From positions 108,096,429 through 108,160,428 of the forward strand of contig NC_030684.2 of the NCBI RefSeq assembly GCF_000004195.4: a stretch of 64,000 nt of DNA, given 5' to 3'. Made by a program: the position numbers and the translations under genes. Source of the stretch: Xenopus tropicalis. Its lineage: Eukaryota > Chordata > Amphibia > Anura > Pipidae. The notes under the pieces are model-generated. The model had not been told where the DNA came from and ran no database searches. It saw nothing but the letters and a program-made list of their open reading frames with translations. This document shows positions 1 to 27,777 of this stretch, piece by piece. Every line of letters starts with the position of its first letter. Positions within the stretch are counted from its first letter, which is position 1.

Positions 1-15176
<15,176 letters not shown>

Positions 15177-17133
15177 ACAAGCACATTACCTCCCACATTG
15201 GGAAGTCTTTGACAAGCAGCAGCATAAAGAACATCTGCATAACAAGACTGTTCTGAAGCCTCATGAACTATCTGCTTCCCTAAATGCAAGTTGCAGCACA
15301 AGACAGTAGTCATAAAGGCTTGTTTTTTTTATTAATCGCTAAGTAATCCAGTGTCTACTCTCTTGATTGTTTTCTGAAGAATTGTGCCATAATTCTAGCT
15401 AACATCTTTTTTTAAGTTTTTTTTTTTTCATGGGCACAGCATGAAAGAAACATATCTGTTTACTGGTCATGCTTCTCTTTCCAGTGAGAAGATTGAAAAT
15501 ATTTTTTTAGAATTCTCATTTGGCAGTGAGTTTTTTTTTTAACCTTTTATGTCCTTGTTACCAGAAAAAAAAAACTATTAAACTAATAATTTATACAACA
15601 CAAAATTTATAGGTCAATTTATTTAGTAGAAGATGAAAATACAGACTGCATTTTTTATTTGTTTTTAAAATTAAAACAAGGAGGTGGGGTGGATCAAGTT
15701 ATTTAAGAAAAATGCTGTATTTTAACAGCAGTGTGTAAAGGAGGAATTCACTATGCATTTACGACCATATGCCATTGTTTTTCATTTAAATGACCTGCAT
15801 GAATGTGATCTGTAATGAATCACATTCAAGATATAAACTTTGTTTGATATAACTTAAAATTAACTCTTTGTGTGGCACTCTAGCAGGATCTCAGTGTGGT
15901 AAGTTAGGCCATAGATTCTTCAGATGGCACAGCTTTCATTGTATTTAAATTCCATCTCTGGTATTAGAATATAAACTGTGCTTGGCATTTAGACAGCTAC
16001 TGTAAGCCAGTTTAAGTTACCTTAATACTGTAAGCCAATCAATATATCTATTGTTATATAGGCGAAGATGCCAATTTAAAGTGGACACTGGATTAATTTT
16101 ATTATCAGTATTGACATTCATTTATCACTTCCTTCCCTACTTTTCTGCATTATTTTCAGTTCACTGGGTGCACAGAATAAGTACAAGGTTTATAATATTA
16201 TTTGGGAAGTTTGTGCTAGCCACTGCAGTTTGTGGGGGGTGGGGGGAGCAGCAGAAGTTCAGTGGGCTCAGTATATTCACTGTACCTATCTAACTTTGTG
16301 AGAAAAGATTTAGGTGAGTACCAACCTATTCATTCTTTGTCTTGGAGCAGTTTATTAGCTCTGAGGCAGGTTTTCTGTGAATGCCATCGTTTTTAGAACA
16401 TGTAAGTCTGTTGATGGATATCACTCAGAAGCTGAAGGTACTTCATGTTCAGCAGAGACGTAAAGACACTGATGTGCACTTCTATTGATGTCAGTTACAA
16501 CTAGTTCTGAAATAGTTTCATTTCATGTGTGTGTGTGGGAATGTGTTTGTGTGTTTAATCTATATACTGTGTTTTCTTATTTTGTGAGACAAACATTCAT
16601 ATTTAGATAAAGCTGAAAACAATTGTCTGCATTAAGCATCCTTTTAATTGTGCAGTTACCTAGTGACCATACTGTCAGTGGTTTCGCTACAGTACCTGGG
16701 AAAATTGCATTTTTCAGTAGTATAACTACAAACCCGTAGGCTTGTTGCAAGAATTTGACTTGGTGCCCCCTACTTACTTCCGCCCAGAATCACGTCCAGT
16801 TTCTTGAACTTGTTCTGTTATCATACCCCTCAAATTTTGCATGGGGAATTAAAATTTAATTACTGCAGCTTTTGTTTTGCTGAATGGGGCCCAACTGGAC
16901 ATGGGGTTTTTCAGTGCAGCTCAGACACACTGTAGTTAATGAGTATCACTGCAGAAAAGTTATGGGCTAAAGAGTTAACTTATTAAAGCAGCTTTTCTAG
17001 TATCTTGTAATATTTCATCATCTACCCCAATAATTATTGTCATATAGCAAGGAAAAATGTACCTTAATGGCCTTCTTTATCAATTTTTGAGTTTGTCTGA
17101 ACTGAATAAACTCGCATATCGAATGCTCATTTA

Positions 17134-17544
17134 TTAAAGGAGAAGGAAAGGCAAAGTCACTTGGAGGTGCCAAAATGTTAGGCACCCCCAGGTGACTTAA
17201 ATCACCTACCTTGTACCCCGGGCTGGTGCCCCTGTTCGGAGAGAACAACACCAGCCTGGGGTAGCTTCAGCGATTCCTCTCTCCTGCTTTGCTCGCATGC
17301 GCAGTAGAGTGAAAAAGCCGAGCTTTAACAGAGAAGTCAGCTTTTCACTCTAATGCGCATGCGCCAGTCCCAGGAATTTGCTGGCAAAATGAAGCAGGAA
17401 GCGCTCGCTACAGGTACCCCGGGCTGGTGCTGTTTTCTCCTAACAGGGGCACCAGCCCGGGGTACAAGGTAAGCGATTAAAGTCACTTGGGGGTGCCTAA
17501 CATTTTGGCACCTCCAAGTGACTTAGCCTTTCCTTGTCCTTTAA
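17134..17544. repeat. T2-type MITE with long inverted repeats
   Basis: TTAAAGGAGAAGGAAAGGC at the left and its complement at the right, both at TTAA. The arms are long (ggaggtgccaaaatgttaggcacc and the pair ggggtgcctaacattttggcacc), so the whole unit can fold as a hairpin. A fragment of the same kind is at 42421-42515. It lies in the probable znf106 3' UTR. Confidence 0.7.
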
Positions 17545-19439
17545 TAAGGAAAACACGTTTGAGTAAAAAACTCTAATACCTCAGATTTTACAAACTTGAA
17601 AAACTCTAAAAATTAGAATTTGCAAATATGGCTTGACTTTGCCTAGCACAACTCCCATTAGATGGCAAATTTATACATTCAAGTTTTCAGGGTTTTTTGC
17701 ACTTAATAAATGCCAGACATTCAAGTTTTTTGAAACATAATTCAAATTCAATTTTTTTAGTGCAAAAAACTCAAAATAGTGAAAAAAAACCCCAAAACCT
17801 AAACGTTGATAAATCTCCCCATTAATGCTGCTGGAATTTATAATAATAAATGGATTCTAAATCCTCAGAGTCAAGTAATTTGACACCAAGTACATATAAG
17901 AATAGCTATGTGGCCTTTTTATTCTCAATATCTCACCGGTATCTTGTGTCTCTTAAGAGGGCAGCTGTCAGTAGGACCTGCAAGCCTTTCCTTATTATTA
18001 TAAATATTGTCTAATGGGTCACCTGTTAATTTACCAGGAAAATAAAATAGATCATTATAAACAGTCTTGTACCAGCTGCATTACCAATAGTCTACAGTGT
18101 TGCAGTATATTGTGTGTTTGGGTATTCACAAGGTGAGCAAGTTACATAAAGCTGTTACATGAACATTTAGAAAACATTTTGTCATGTTATGTTGTGTTTG
18201 TGATTTGAAGTGGATTTCTCTTATGACTGGTGTGAACTTTTAGGCTCAAGTTGTCATTTGGCACTGAGCTTCAGTGTGTAAAACACATTTTATTTTCCAA
18301 GCATGTGATGTAGGAATGAATGACTATAATTGGATGTGATACTGACACCAATAAAATAGCAGCACCCCATATTGCAGGGAAATGTTCAGCTCTCACAGGA
18401 AGTACCCTGTGCTGTTACATTTGCAGTACTTCCTGCCTGGCCCAAATGAGATGAGAATCTTTGCCGGTGTGAGCCACACAAATATCTTTTAGCAGCACAA
18501 TCCAAAGTCCTTTTATTGGAAAATTCAGTGCTGATATTATTTTATGGGTTTCTCTGTCACTGAGCATCTTATATTTTTATTTTTTGTTTGATTTCAGATT
18601 TCACAATTTGTGTATTTGCGTTAATGAAGTGTTCTATTTTCAGGAAATATATATTTTCCCACCCATATGCACATGTGATCCTTGCTTGGGAACGTGGCAG
18701 TCCACACCCAAGTTATCGGTGTAGTTTAACATGATTTCCTGCCAGTCAAAAGGATATTGAAGGGAATAGTACTTCGGGTCTTTTTGCCCTCTTTTTGTAT
18801 TTGTTAGTCATCATAGGCAGTCTATAAGAAATGTGATGGTGGGGCTTTCAGTTTGTTAAAGTGAACAAGCAGCATATGAATCTAAATGGAATTGCATTTA
18901 TCAGGGAGAATACGATTTAGTGACACTTAAGAATTGTTCATCATTAAAGGTCCGTGAGAGTGTTTTTTTTTCTAGTGAATAAGAGAAATTTATTCACGGC
19001 TGAGTATTTGTGTTAACTGTTCAGGTGTGCAGGAAATGTATTCAGAGCAATTACGCATTTTTTAACAACTTCTACACAGTGCCACTGGGAATACGAATGA
19101 AAAAAGTAACCACTAACCTAATAGTTACTGTCCTTGCAAGGATCAGCTGTTTCCCATACTGGCCCTTTAAGCATGCCACAGATCTGCCACTTCTCTAGGC
19201 GGTGTGTGCTTTCTGCCCTGTCGGGTGTTAGCAGAGCTAGATGTCTTCAGGCGCACAGATCAGATGGGCATTCTTGCTTTATTATTCATCTGAAAAGCAG
19301 TATTGTGAAAGCTGCCTGCAGTTTCTTTTCATTTTGAAACCATATTGCTTTTTTATGTCATTATATTGGTTCACTGCCTATATATGCAAGTGTGCATTTA
19401 TTATCAGGGCCTTATAACACAACAGGAATAACCCAGCAG

Positions 19440-19860
19440 GAATAAACCTAACAGGGAAAATGACCTTTTACATTCACTTTTAGTTCTAAGCTACTTTTCA
19501 GCTGGTCTTCATTATTTATTTAATAAAGTTTTAAATGTATTATTTTCTATTCTGCCATTTCACAGACTACAACTTAAAATGCTAGAGACCACAAAAACAA
19601 TAACATTTACTGTTAGGCGTCATTTGTATGATTAATTGCTTACCTTTTTTTTTTTTTTTTTTTTTCAAGCCCTCTCCTATTCATCTTCTGTTCTGATTTC
19701 AGTGGTGTCTGGTTGCTATTGAAATTAAGCCCTTATATCCAGATTACTGTTTAAGTTCCAACCCTGGGAGCTGCAGGACAAAAAAAGTCAAACAATGTAG
19801 ACCAATTGCAAATTTTCTTAGAATTCCACTGTCTGCATCTGGTAAACAAACCCTTTAATA
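19440..19860. repeat. Decayed T2-type MITE
   Basis: Contains the interior words of the 6330 and 34776 copies (cttcattatttatt, gaccaattgcaaa) and ends acaaaccctttaata. Ends are poorly preserved. Confidence 0.4.
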
Positions 19861-20705
19861 ATGAGGAAGAAAATGTTGGAGTTGCCTATGTTTGAACATG
19901 AAGTACTAAATCAGCTTCTGTTTGAGCGCCAGTTTCTCTGCAGTTGAAGCAGTGTATGTGTGTGTGTGCCTGAGAATCTAACATGCGTGTGTTTGGTAAA
20001 TGCGAGAATCTGACTTATTACAAGGTTTTTTGTTTTATGTTTTTATCCAGTGTGCGAGGCATCTGTTAAAATGATTGAACCATAGCACAAATTCAGTTTC
20101 CACTGTACTTTTTTATAATTCCACAAAAGCTGCAGCAACTCTGTACACTCCTCTTGTTCAGCTTCCACACTGTTTCATTTTAGCCTTTCGGTTCTGTTAC
20201 CTCTGTACTTACATTCAGTCACATTGCTTGTCTATCCTACTGCATTGTGCGGTTTGTTGTTTTACTATGTTTCAGTACAGCATCTGTTGAACTTACTTGT
20301 CTCTTCTTAAACTTTAATAGACATGGACATCAGTAAACTGTGTGGTGCCTCCACCATTGGTCAGTTATAATACCCATGACAACATTTCTATTAGTGTTGT
20401 AATAAAACAGTGGAAGAATGTTCAGAACATTTCATGATAGTTTCAAGAAATAACCAGGTCATTTAGTTGAGTAATTTCTTCCTGTTTTTTTCTTCTTCAT
20501 GGCAATAATACATTGGTTTTTGCCTCTGTGTTTGGGGTCTTTTACTGACATGTTTAAAAAATTCTGTCTCCAATCCCAATGGTCTGTGTTTTGGCACATC
20601 AGTGCTCTGTGTATTTGCTCTGTTACTCATGTTTATATCAAAATGCTTGCAATATAATGCAAGTTATAAAACTTAAAGTGCAAGAGTTGAACAAAAATAA
20701 CAAAG

Positions 20706-20711
20706 AATAAA
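20706..20711 (+). terminator. znf106: Candidate znf106 poly(A) signal
   Basis: AATAAA in an A-rich context, followed 22-40 bp later by a GT-rich downstream element (ggtgttgcttgtgttatg). It is the last good signal before repeat-rich intergenic DNA. Confidence 0.45.
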
Positions 20712-20730
20712 AACATATTTTACTGGTACC

Positions 20731-22556
20731 TAATGGTGTTGCTTGTGTTATGCTTCATGCACCTTTTTTTTTCTGCGCTTCCTTACTTTAGGGGCCTCTC
20801 ATGGGAGGGACTTGGTTTATCTAGGAAATCTATAATTTTTTTCAGGCAAACCAGAGCTTTCAAAATCTGAGATTTTGTGTATTTCCACTTCTGGAACAAG
20901 ATTTAGAAAAATTGCTATTTTCCATGATATAGAGATTTATACCAGAAAAATATTTAATGCACAAAAATCCATCTGATTTGGAAAGCCTCATGTCTCTCAA
21001 ACATGCCAAAAACTCCCTGCAGCACATTATGGAATTTTCAAAGCACTACAGCACAACACACTTTAGATTCCAAAGCCAAAAAAGCCTGGAAACACATTCT
21101 GACAATCCAAAATAGGTAAATCAATCTTTTTACTCTTAATTACCAACCATCAAAGCTTTTTTTAACTTAATGGTTTCTATTAAACTAAAATGTATGAAAA
21201 TTCAAAAAGTCCAAAAAAGGAGAACTCAAACCTCTCCACAGACACTGTCTCTTTGGATCCTGTTTTGTCAGTTCACCATCACAGGATCATCTTTAGCTGC
21301 TCAAGCTCTGTGTCAGTGAACTGGCAGAAGTTTGTGGCATGTGAGATCATTTTGTGGGTATTATTCTATTTCTACTTAGAACTAAATATACAGTAGGGTA
21401 GAGATTCATAATTTTATTTCTGTTGCTAATATAACCAGCTCTGGGGGAAAGCAATATACACAAGGATGGGGGGGAGCGGCTACAGATGGAGCAAGAAAAC
21501 CTGACTGGCTGATAAGTTACAAATACCCAGGTAGGTACCTTGTACTCTAGAGAAGTGAGTTGCCCTTTCCAGGTTTTGGTAACACATTAGTGGGTCTAAG
21601 CAAAATGTACAAATCGGCAATGGCCCTGTAGCTTGGAAGGATTGGGGGTATGGGCAGAGCCTATGGCTTAAGAAGGAGGATGTAAGAGATGCCTACAGCC
21701 TAGACAGGAGGACATGGGAGGGGCCTGTGAACTATGACAGAGAGTTCTAGTAAGACTTTTAGCAAAGAAAGGAGTGTGCAGCCATTGATAGGAATGTATT
21801 AGGTAAACCACTTATAAGACAGCAAAAGAAATGGAGACCATAGATAAGGGAAAATTCAATGGCAGCATTCACTCATGGGTTATTCCACCTGCTGAAAGGA
21901 CAGAATTAAAAAGAATATAAAAACAATATAAGCATTTAGTAATGCTGAAGGGTAGTTGAGGGCATGAACTAAGTAATGTCAAAAGTTAGGAATTTTCAAA
22001 AGTTACCAGTGTTAAATTGATAATGATGTCATGATAATGAATTAAATACAATTATTCTAATATCTGACTTATTAGAGATAGTAATCACCAAATATTAAAA
22101 CATTTAACTATTATGAAACACCTTCCAAACATAACACTGTCAGTAGGTCAGCACACTGAAAAGGAACTGCTATTATACACCAACTATTAGTATATTATCA
22201 TTTGTCCTAAATAAAAAAAGCAGTGATATTCATAATACTTGCAAAAAGTAGTATTCTGATATAGAGCAGATTTAGTTGACGTGGTTGTAAGCCAGGCTGT
22301 ATAAAGATAACCACATTTCAGTTGTTGGTGTCCATAAGCATGCAACAAAAAAGCCCAACATACGCCAAAAGGCCACATCCAGTCTTTAGGCCCTCAACTG
22401 GGCACAACTGGATTACAGGTTTATTTATTATGCAGTAGCTATACCGTGCCACCACACTTGGTGATTTACAGAGATGGTTCACATTAGACTGAGCATATAA
22501 TATATAACAATCAAACTCATTTTATGAGCAGCATCAAAATTGCAAAATCACACTAA
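20731..22556. other. Intergenic, nothing recognised
   Basis: AT-rich DNA between the probable znf106 end and the nested element at 22557. No credible exon, RNA gene or structured repeat was seen. Confidence 0.5.
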
Positions 22557-23403
22557 GGCTAATGTCAGACGTAGTGACTGGCGTATATTTTCGGCAATCC
22601 AAAAATAGCTCTATACGCCTCCTACCTGTGCCTGCAGCCAAATGAATGGAATACGCTTGGGTGCAGGCACATGTAGCCGATATCCGCCTGTAATAAAGGG
22701 GGTGAACCTTTATTAATATTAATAATTTGTATTAATTGACATTAATAACAAATATTAATACATATGCAGGATCAATGATTAAACCTGATAGACTGTTAGT
22801 GAGCAATAACTTACACACACACAAGTAATAATAGAATTAAATAGATTTACTTATCTTTGTGTGATTATAGTTACAAGCATAGCCAGTTCTGCACAATTCA
22901 GCACAATCGGGGAGCCCCACAACCTTTGGTGCAAGACCTTCAAGCGATGATCCAAATGTCCCGGCACTCGTTCAGGAGTCCTAGGCGAAGCTACTGACAC
23001 ATGGTGGAGTCTCCCTTTTATACTAGAGTTCTTAGCAAACCCCCAACACCAAGTGCTGACTTGTGCAATATTGTGTACAAACTTTTGTCATGAACAAAAC
23101 CTATTAACTAGACTTTGTAACAGGCCTTATTTGTTGCTCAAATAAGTTGTACATAGAGTGTGTCTATCAGCTGTCTGTTTGTTTATTCCAAGGATATTTG
23201 CTTGGTTACAATACCTGTGTTTACTGTTTACCCAGCAATATACATAGAACATTCGGCTACACCGCCGAAGATATGAAGACTTGCGTTTTTTGATGGATAT
23301 CGGCTACATGTGCCTGCACCCTAGCGTATTTCATTCAATCAAGTGCAGGCACAGGTAGGAGCCGTATGGCGCTATACGCCAAACACCAGGTCTGACATTA
23401 GCC
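22557..23403. repeat. Palindromic MITE with GGCTAATGTCAGA ends, split by a solo LTR
   Basis: Starts ggctaatgtcaga and ends tctgacattagcc. The arms share gtgcctgca and acatgtagccgatat in inverted order. A shorter, uninterrupted relative is at 24705-24986. The 573-bp LTR at 22689-23261 was inserted later. The superfamily is not assigned because no clear target duplication is visible. Confidence 0.75.
22689..23261 (+). mobile_element. Solo LTR of an LTR retroelement
   Basis: A 573-bp block begins TGTAATAAAG and ends GGCTACA (5'-TG...CA-3'). It is flanked by a perfect 5-bp duplication, ccgcc at 22684-22688 and 23262-23266. It interrupts a MITE, so its limits are confirmed by the host element. 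A TATA-like ttttatac near 23017 fits an LTR promoter. No internal retroviral genes are present. Orientation is arbitrary; plus is chosen from the TATA-like box. Confidence 0.8.
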
Positions 23404-24704
23404 AAAAGCAGATTTTAGACTTCTCCAACCTGTTGTAATATATAATATATCACAGCTTATTAAAGGGGAACAATCATGAAAAATGTTTTTATAAGATTGA
23501 AAATATAAAGTCTACACAAACATTTTGACAATTTAAAGCTTTGAAAAATTTTGCCACTGGTCTGCGCCAGCGGAGCAGAAATGTGTGAGTGACAGAACAG
23601 AGTGAAAGCGGATTTGCTGTGGCATGCCATGAGGCCACACCTCTCAACCGCAAACTTGTGCAAAGGGAAAGTAAAGGAATGGAGCCAGGCTGGGCCTGGC
23701 GCTCATGAAGTTGCATTTGTACACATAACAGTAAAGCAGCTTATTGTTTTTATTCTTATGTATTTGGCTTTTGTGCTGCTGCTGCTGCTGCTGCTATTGC
23801 TATTCAAAAATCTTATACAAAATCAATACAAATCTTACTTCAATAGCCAGATACAGGGGTAACAATAGAAAGTATAAGAGACTTCCTCCATACCAGTGAC
23901 TTCCTCCATACCATTGACAGTGACAAATCAATTGCAGCAATATTACAGACCTCTGCACTGGTAACTGTGTGTGTACAGGCACATAAATTCCTGTATGTTG
24001 GATTCACAGACACCTCTGTATGTCTCTCAGTCAGAGCTCTCCTATAGACTGACTAGTCAGGCTCTCAGGCTTCTTGATTGGCCAGCTGAGTCTAATCAGG
24101 CCCACCTGGTCAGTCTGTATGAGTAAAACAAGGGAACCCTTTGCACAAACACCATATTCTACTGAATAGTAATGGGTTATAACCCTGCCTGAAGCCAGTC
24201 CATATATTCTGTTATCAATTAACTTTTCACACTGTTGTTGCAAAAAAGTAATGTGAGTTATTGTTCCCACAACATTTATTTGTTATACAAAATACAAATT
24301 GCAGTTTTATGGGAATGTGCAAGTGGATGCCCTAAAGTTATTGTTTAACTACAACTCCCAGGATCCCCTGCCAGCTCACTTGGCATGTTTGTTTCAGATT
24401 GCTGAGAGTTTGTGCTAAATAACTTGATTGCTGCTGCATAGCAAAGAAAAAGTAAATAATATGTGGCTTCTTTCCTATTTTTCTCATAAATAACCAAGAA
24501 ATAAAGTTCTAGGTTTTTGTTAGTGACTCGGGTGAGTGGGACAGAAGGTGCCAGACAATGTAAGGGGGAATTGGGTTAAGTTTTTAAACCTTCTTCAAAG
24601 TCTTTTCCAGGTTTTCGATTAGATAGGAAAGATGGGTTGAACTTTAAATGTTAGTCAAAAATGGTAGGACCACTCCCACTCCCCAGAACACAAGCTGCCT
24701 GTTA
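23404..24704. other. Intergenic, only a short CTG run
   Basis: Contains an impure GCT/CTG run at about 23776-23800 and a common frog repeat word (actacaactcccagg) near 24350. No gene signal. Confidence 0.5.
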
Positions 24705-24986
24705 GGCTAATGTCAGATGAGGCGTCTGGCGTATATTTCGGCAAGCGGAAAAGCGATTGCCGATAGTATCGCCATCCACCTCCTACCTGTGCCTGCACCC
24801 GAATGAATGGAATGCGCTCGGGTGCAGGCACATGTAGCCGATATACACATAAAAACGCAAGAGAATAATGTCGCTATTTTCGGTATTCCATTCATTCGGG
24901 TGCAGGCACAGGTAGGAGGTGGATGTCAATATTGTGCTTTTCTGTTTGCTGAAAATATACGCCAGACGCCTCGCCTGACATTAGCC
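24705..24986. repeat. Palindromic MITE with GGCTAATGTCAGA ends, intact copy
   Basis: About 282 bp. The left end ggctaatgtcagatgaggcg and right end cgcctcgcctgacattagcc are near-perfect complements. The arms carry aatatacgccagacgc and cacctcctacctgtgcctgc with complements, so most of the unit folds on itself. Confidence 0.8.
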
Positions 24987-25860
24987 TCAGAACTGAGCCA
25001 AGCTAAGCAGGTTCCCTTTCCTGATTGCCTTCCCACACATTCGAATTTGAAGAGGGTACAAGGGGCCCCTGGCTTTCCTGGCTACTTCTCACAGGCCAGG
25101 TGTATTACTTTTGTAATAGTTAGTACTACATTTTTATAATAGTTGGGAGTAGCCTGGGGGGGCCTGTGGAAAGTGTAACCTAGGAGCCTCGCATGACATT
25201 AATCCAACACTGAGCTAGGTCCCTATTTCATATTCATATATATTCTAACACACCATGGTTACCAAGCAGAATCATGGTGCAGTTAGTGGGCTTGCTTTAT
25301 AATGCTAGAGTCCTGGGTTTGATGCACACTAAAGCTACATTTTTATTTGTTTTTTTTATGTGTATGTTCATAGGAATAGTTTTGGTTTTATGTAGTTTAT
25401 TTTGAGACATACGATTTAGGAATAAACTCGGGGTTAGATTAGATTTTAACAAAAAAAAATGTATACAAATAAAATTCACTATTAGTGGTCTTTATTTGGG
25501 GATATTAGGTTTAGAGTTAGGCCAGGATTAGCCGACAAAATATAAGTTTTTCCATATCAAGAAAAGTGTATTTTATTTTGGGATATTAGGTTTTGGGCTA
25601 GGATAATGGTTTGGCTAAAATTTAGAACTGATTTCTTTAATTGCCATTAGTAGTCTGAGCACTGAATATACTATATCTGAGGATCTGGCCTCTATAAACA
25701 CACATTCTATGCAGGGAAACCAAGGAACATGATACCAAAAATTGTGGGTGTGGCATATTGGGGACCTGGTGACATCACTGAGCATGGGAAAAATCCCTGT
25801 TGATGTCACTTATGCACAGGATGTTCTTTTTTGGCGCTAAACACTGTAGGTACACTGCCA
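24987..25860. other. Intergenic, nothing recognised
   Basis: AT-rich, no credible exon or structured element seen. Confidence 0.5.
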
Positions 25861-26010
25861 TTAAAGGAACAGAAACACCAATTAAAGCATGTATAAAATA
25901 TAACGTTCAGTTGTTCTGCACTTGTAAAAACTGATATGTTTGCTTGAGAACCCCTACTATAGTTCGTGTAAATAAGCTGCTGTGTTGCCATACTGCATCA
26001 ATTCAGTATG
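25861..26010. repeat. Partial T2-type MITE upstream of eapp
   Basis: TTAAAGGAACAGAAACACC start at 25861 and an interior word (cctactatagttcgtgtaaat) shared with the copies at 47228 and 58656. The right end is not visible. It lies about 500-600 bp upstream of the eapp start codon. Confidence 0.55.
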
Positions 26011-26219
26011 AACTAGTTCTAAATAGTGCGGGTTACATAGCGTTAGCCCATTACAGATAAGCAGTGTAGAATACATTGGGTTTAGTTCTAACGCATGAAT
26101 CTTCTTAGCCTACAAAGTACATCTGCTAGGTAACGTGTTCTCCTGAATGGCTGCGCACATGCTACACAGCAACTTAGTTGTACAGACTGCAGAAGTGCAG
26201 ACTTTGTCAACTTGACAGC

Positions 26220-26492
26220 TCAGGTATCTGTGGGGAAGGCCGCCCACTTTTTTTAACTGGGTACTAGGCGCCGCCATACACTTTGCACGGCGGCGTCCGG
26301 CGTCACTACGTTTAGATACGTGCGTATGACGTCACGGTGTGGCGCGGTGAGGCTCCTTTAGCCGTGGATTGTTTCTCCTGTCGTAGGGAAGGAGCTAGAA
26401 TTTAGCCGCGTCGCTGGCCTGTGCGTCGAGTTAAGAAAGCCGATACTGTCCGGGAAAGGGCGATAGCCCCTCTCTGATGCAGTGTATCTACC
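26220..26492 (+). promoter_or_regulatory. eapp: eapp promoter and 5' UTR, CpG-rich
   Basis: A sharp rise in CpG (gcgccgcc, cggcggcgtccggcgtc, gtggcgcggtg) against an AT-rich background marks a CpG-island promoter with no TATA box. A perfect CRE, TGACGTCA, lies at 26327-26334, about 160 bp before the start codon. The transcription start cannot be fixed from sequence. Confidence 0.7.
26327..26334 (+). promoter_or_regulatory. eapp: Consensus CRE (TGACGTCA)
   Basis: Full 8-bp palindromic CREB/ATF site within the CpG-rich promoter. In GC-rich promoters such sites are usually functional when close to the start site; use here is inferred. Confidence 0.6.
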
Positions 26493-26512
26493 ATGGAGCG
26501 GGTACAGTCTGA
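26477..26512 (+). other. eapp: Overlapping upstream ORF of eapp
   Basis: An ATG at 26477, 16 nt before the main start, opens an 11-codon frame that ends TGA at 26510-26512, inside the eapp coding region in another frame. If transcription starts upstream of 26477 it would dampen eapp translation. The main ATG has a strong context (A at -3, G at +4). Confidence 0.45.
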
Positions 26513-27743
26513 CTACGACTCTTATGCCATAGAAGAACCCAGTGATGAGGAGCCAGCAAATAGCAGGTAAATCTATCTATACATTTAGGGGTATATTTAT
26601 CATGCTGTGTAAAAAGTGGAGTGAAGCATTACTGGTGATGTTGCTCATAGCAGCCAATCAGCAATTAGATTTCAATTGCTGCTATGAGCATTTACACTGC
26701 ATGATAAATATACCCTTTAGGGTTCATTTATGTTTATTAATAATGCAAACGTTCATATTTACGCTTAAATACATATATTCTTTCTGAGTAATAGCACATA
26801 GATTACAGGGTTTTTAGGCTTCTAGCACACAGACTGGAAAGTGCCTGCAATTCTGCCTTGTTGCCATCATTTCCACGTTTTACGAGTATTTGAGACAAAT
26901 TAGCACCTTATTGTAACGCCCTTCTCTCTTTTTATAATCCCTTTCAAAGCTCTGAGGATGAACTAGATGTGCTTTTACACGGGACGCCTGATCAGAAGCG
27001 CAAGTTGATCCGTGAGTGTCTAACCGGAGAAAGCGAATCATCCAGCGATGACGAATTTGAGAAAGAAATGGAAAATGAATTGAGCTGTAAAATGAAGACC
27101 ATGGAGGGAAGCTGGCAGCTGGCTGTCCCCGGTGTGTTAATAGGATTTGGTGATTTAATTTTTATATATTCCTATTAAGGTTAGATCTGACTAGGGATTT
27201 ATTATTATTTAACATGAAGTCTGATAAATAATATAACTTGGTGTCTCTGTATAGGATAATGACCTTTGAGGGTCTTACTTTTATTTTATGCTCCTCTTGT
27301 CCCTTTTTGTCTTATTTAGCTGAATAAACTGCACAGTAACCAGTGTAATGTACTATGTGAATTAAAGTCTTGGCTGTGGAGTTATATAGCATTATATATA
27401 CTATTTTACATTTTTCGGTACAGTTTAATATTCTATACACAAGCCCATTTCTGACCACTTGTATGTTTTTTCCTTTTTGTATTTCAGTTGCATCCACAAG
27501 TAGTGGCACTACAACTTCCAATTCCACTAAGCCCGAGTATTACGATGATGTGTATTTTGATTCGGATTCAGATGATGAAAGCTCCAATGGTAGATCCATC
27601 TGTTAAGTGCTGTAGTTTGTGTGTTTTTTTTTCTTTTTTTTTTTTTTTTTTCTTTAAATATTATGTATAGAGTCACTAAGTACCAGATAAGTCATGATGT
27701 AATGTAGACTCTTGTATATATTATATAATTATATTCCTATATA

Positions 27744-27777
<34 letters not shown>

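Larger units (their letters stand above)
15177..20730 (+). other. znf106: Probable znf106 3' UTR
   Basis: No coding signal follows the TAA at 15174-15176. The next 5.5 kb is AT-rich, has no splice-linked open frames and few repeats (a T2-type MITE at 17134-17544 and a decayed one near 19440-19860). It ends at the AATAAA at 20706 with a GT-rich stretch after it. Human ZNF106 is also remembered as having a multi-kb 3' UTR. An earlier AATAAA near 18350 is an alternative end. Confidence 0.45.
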
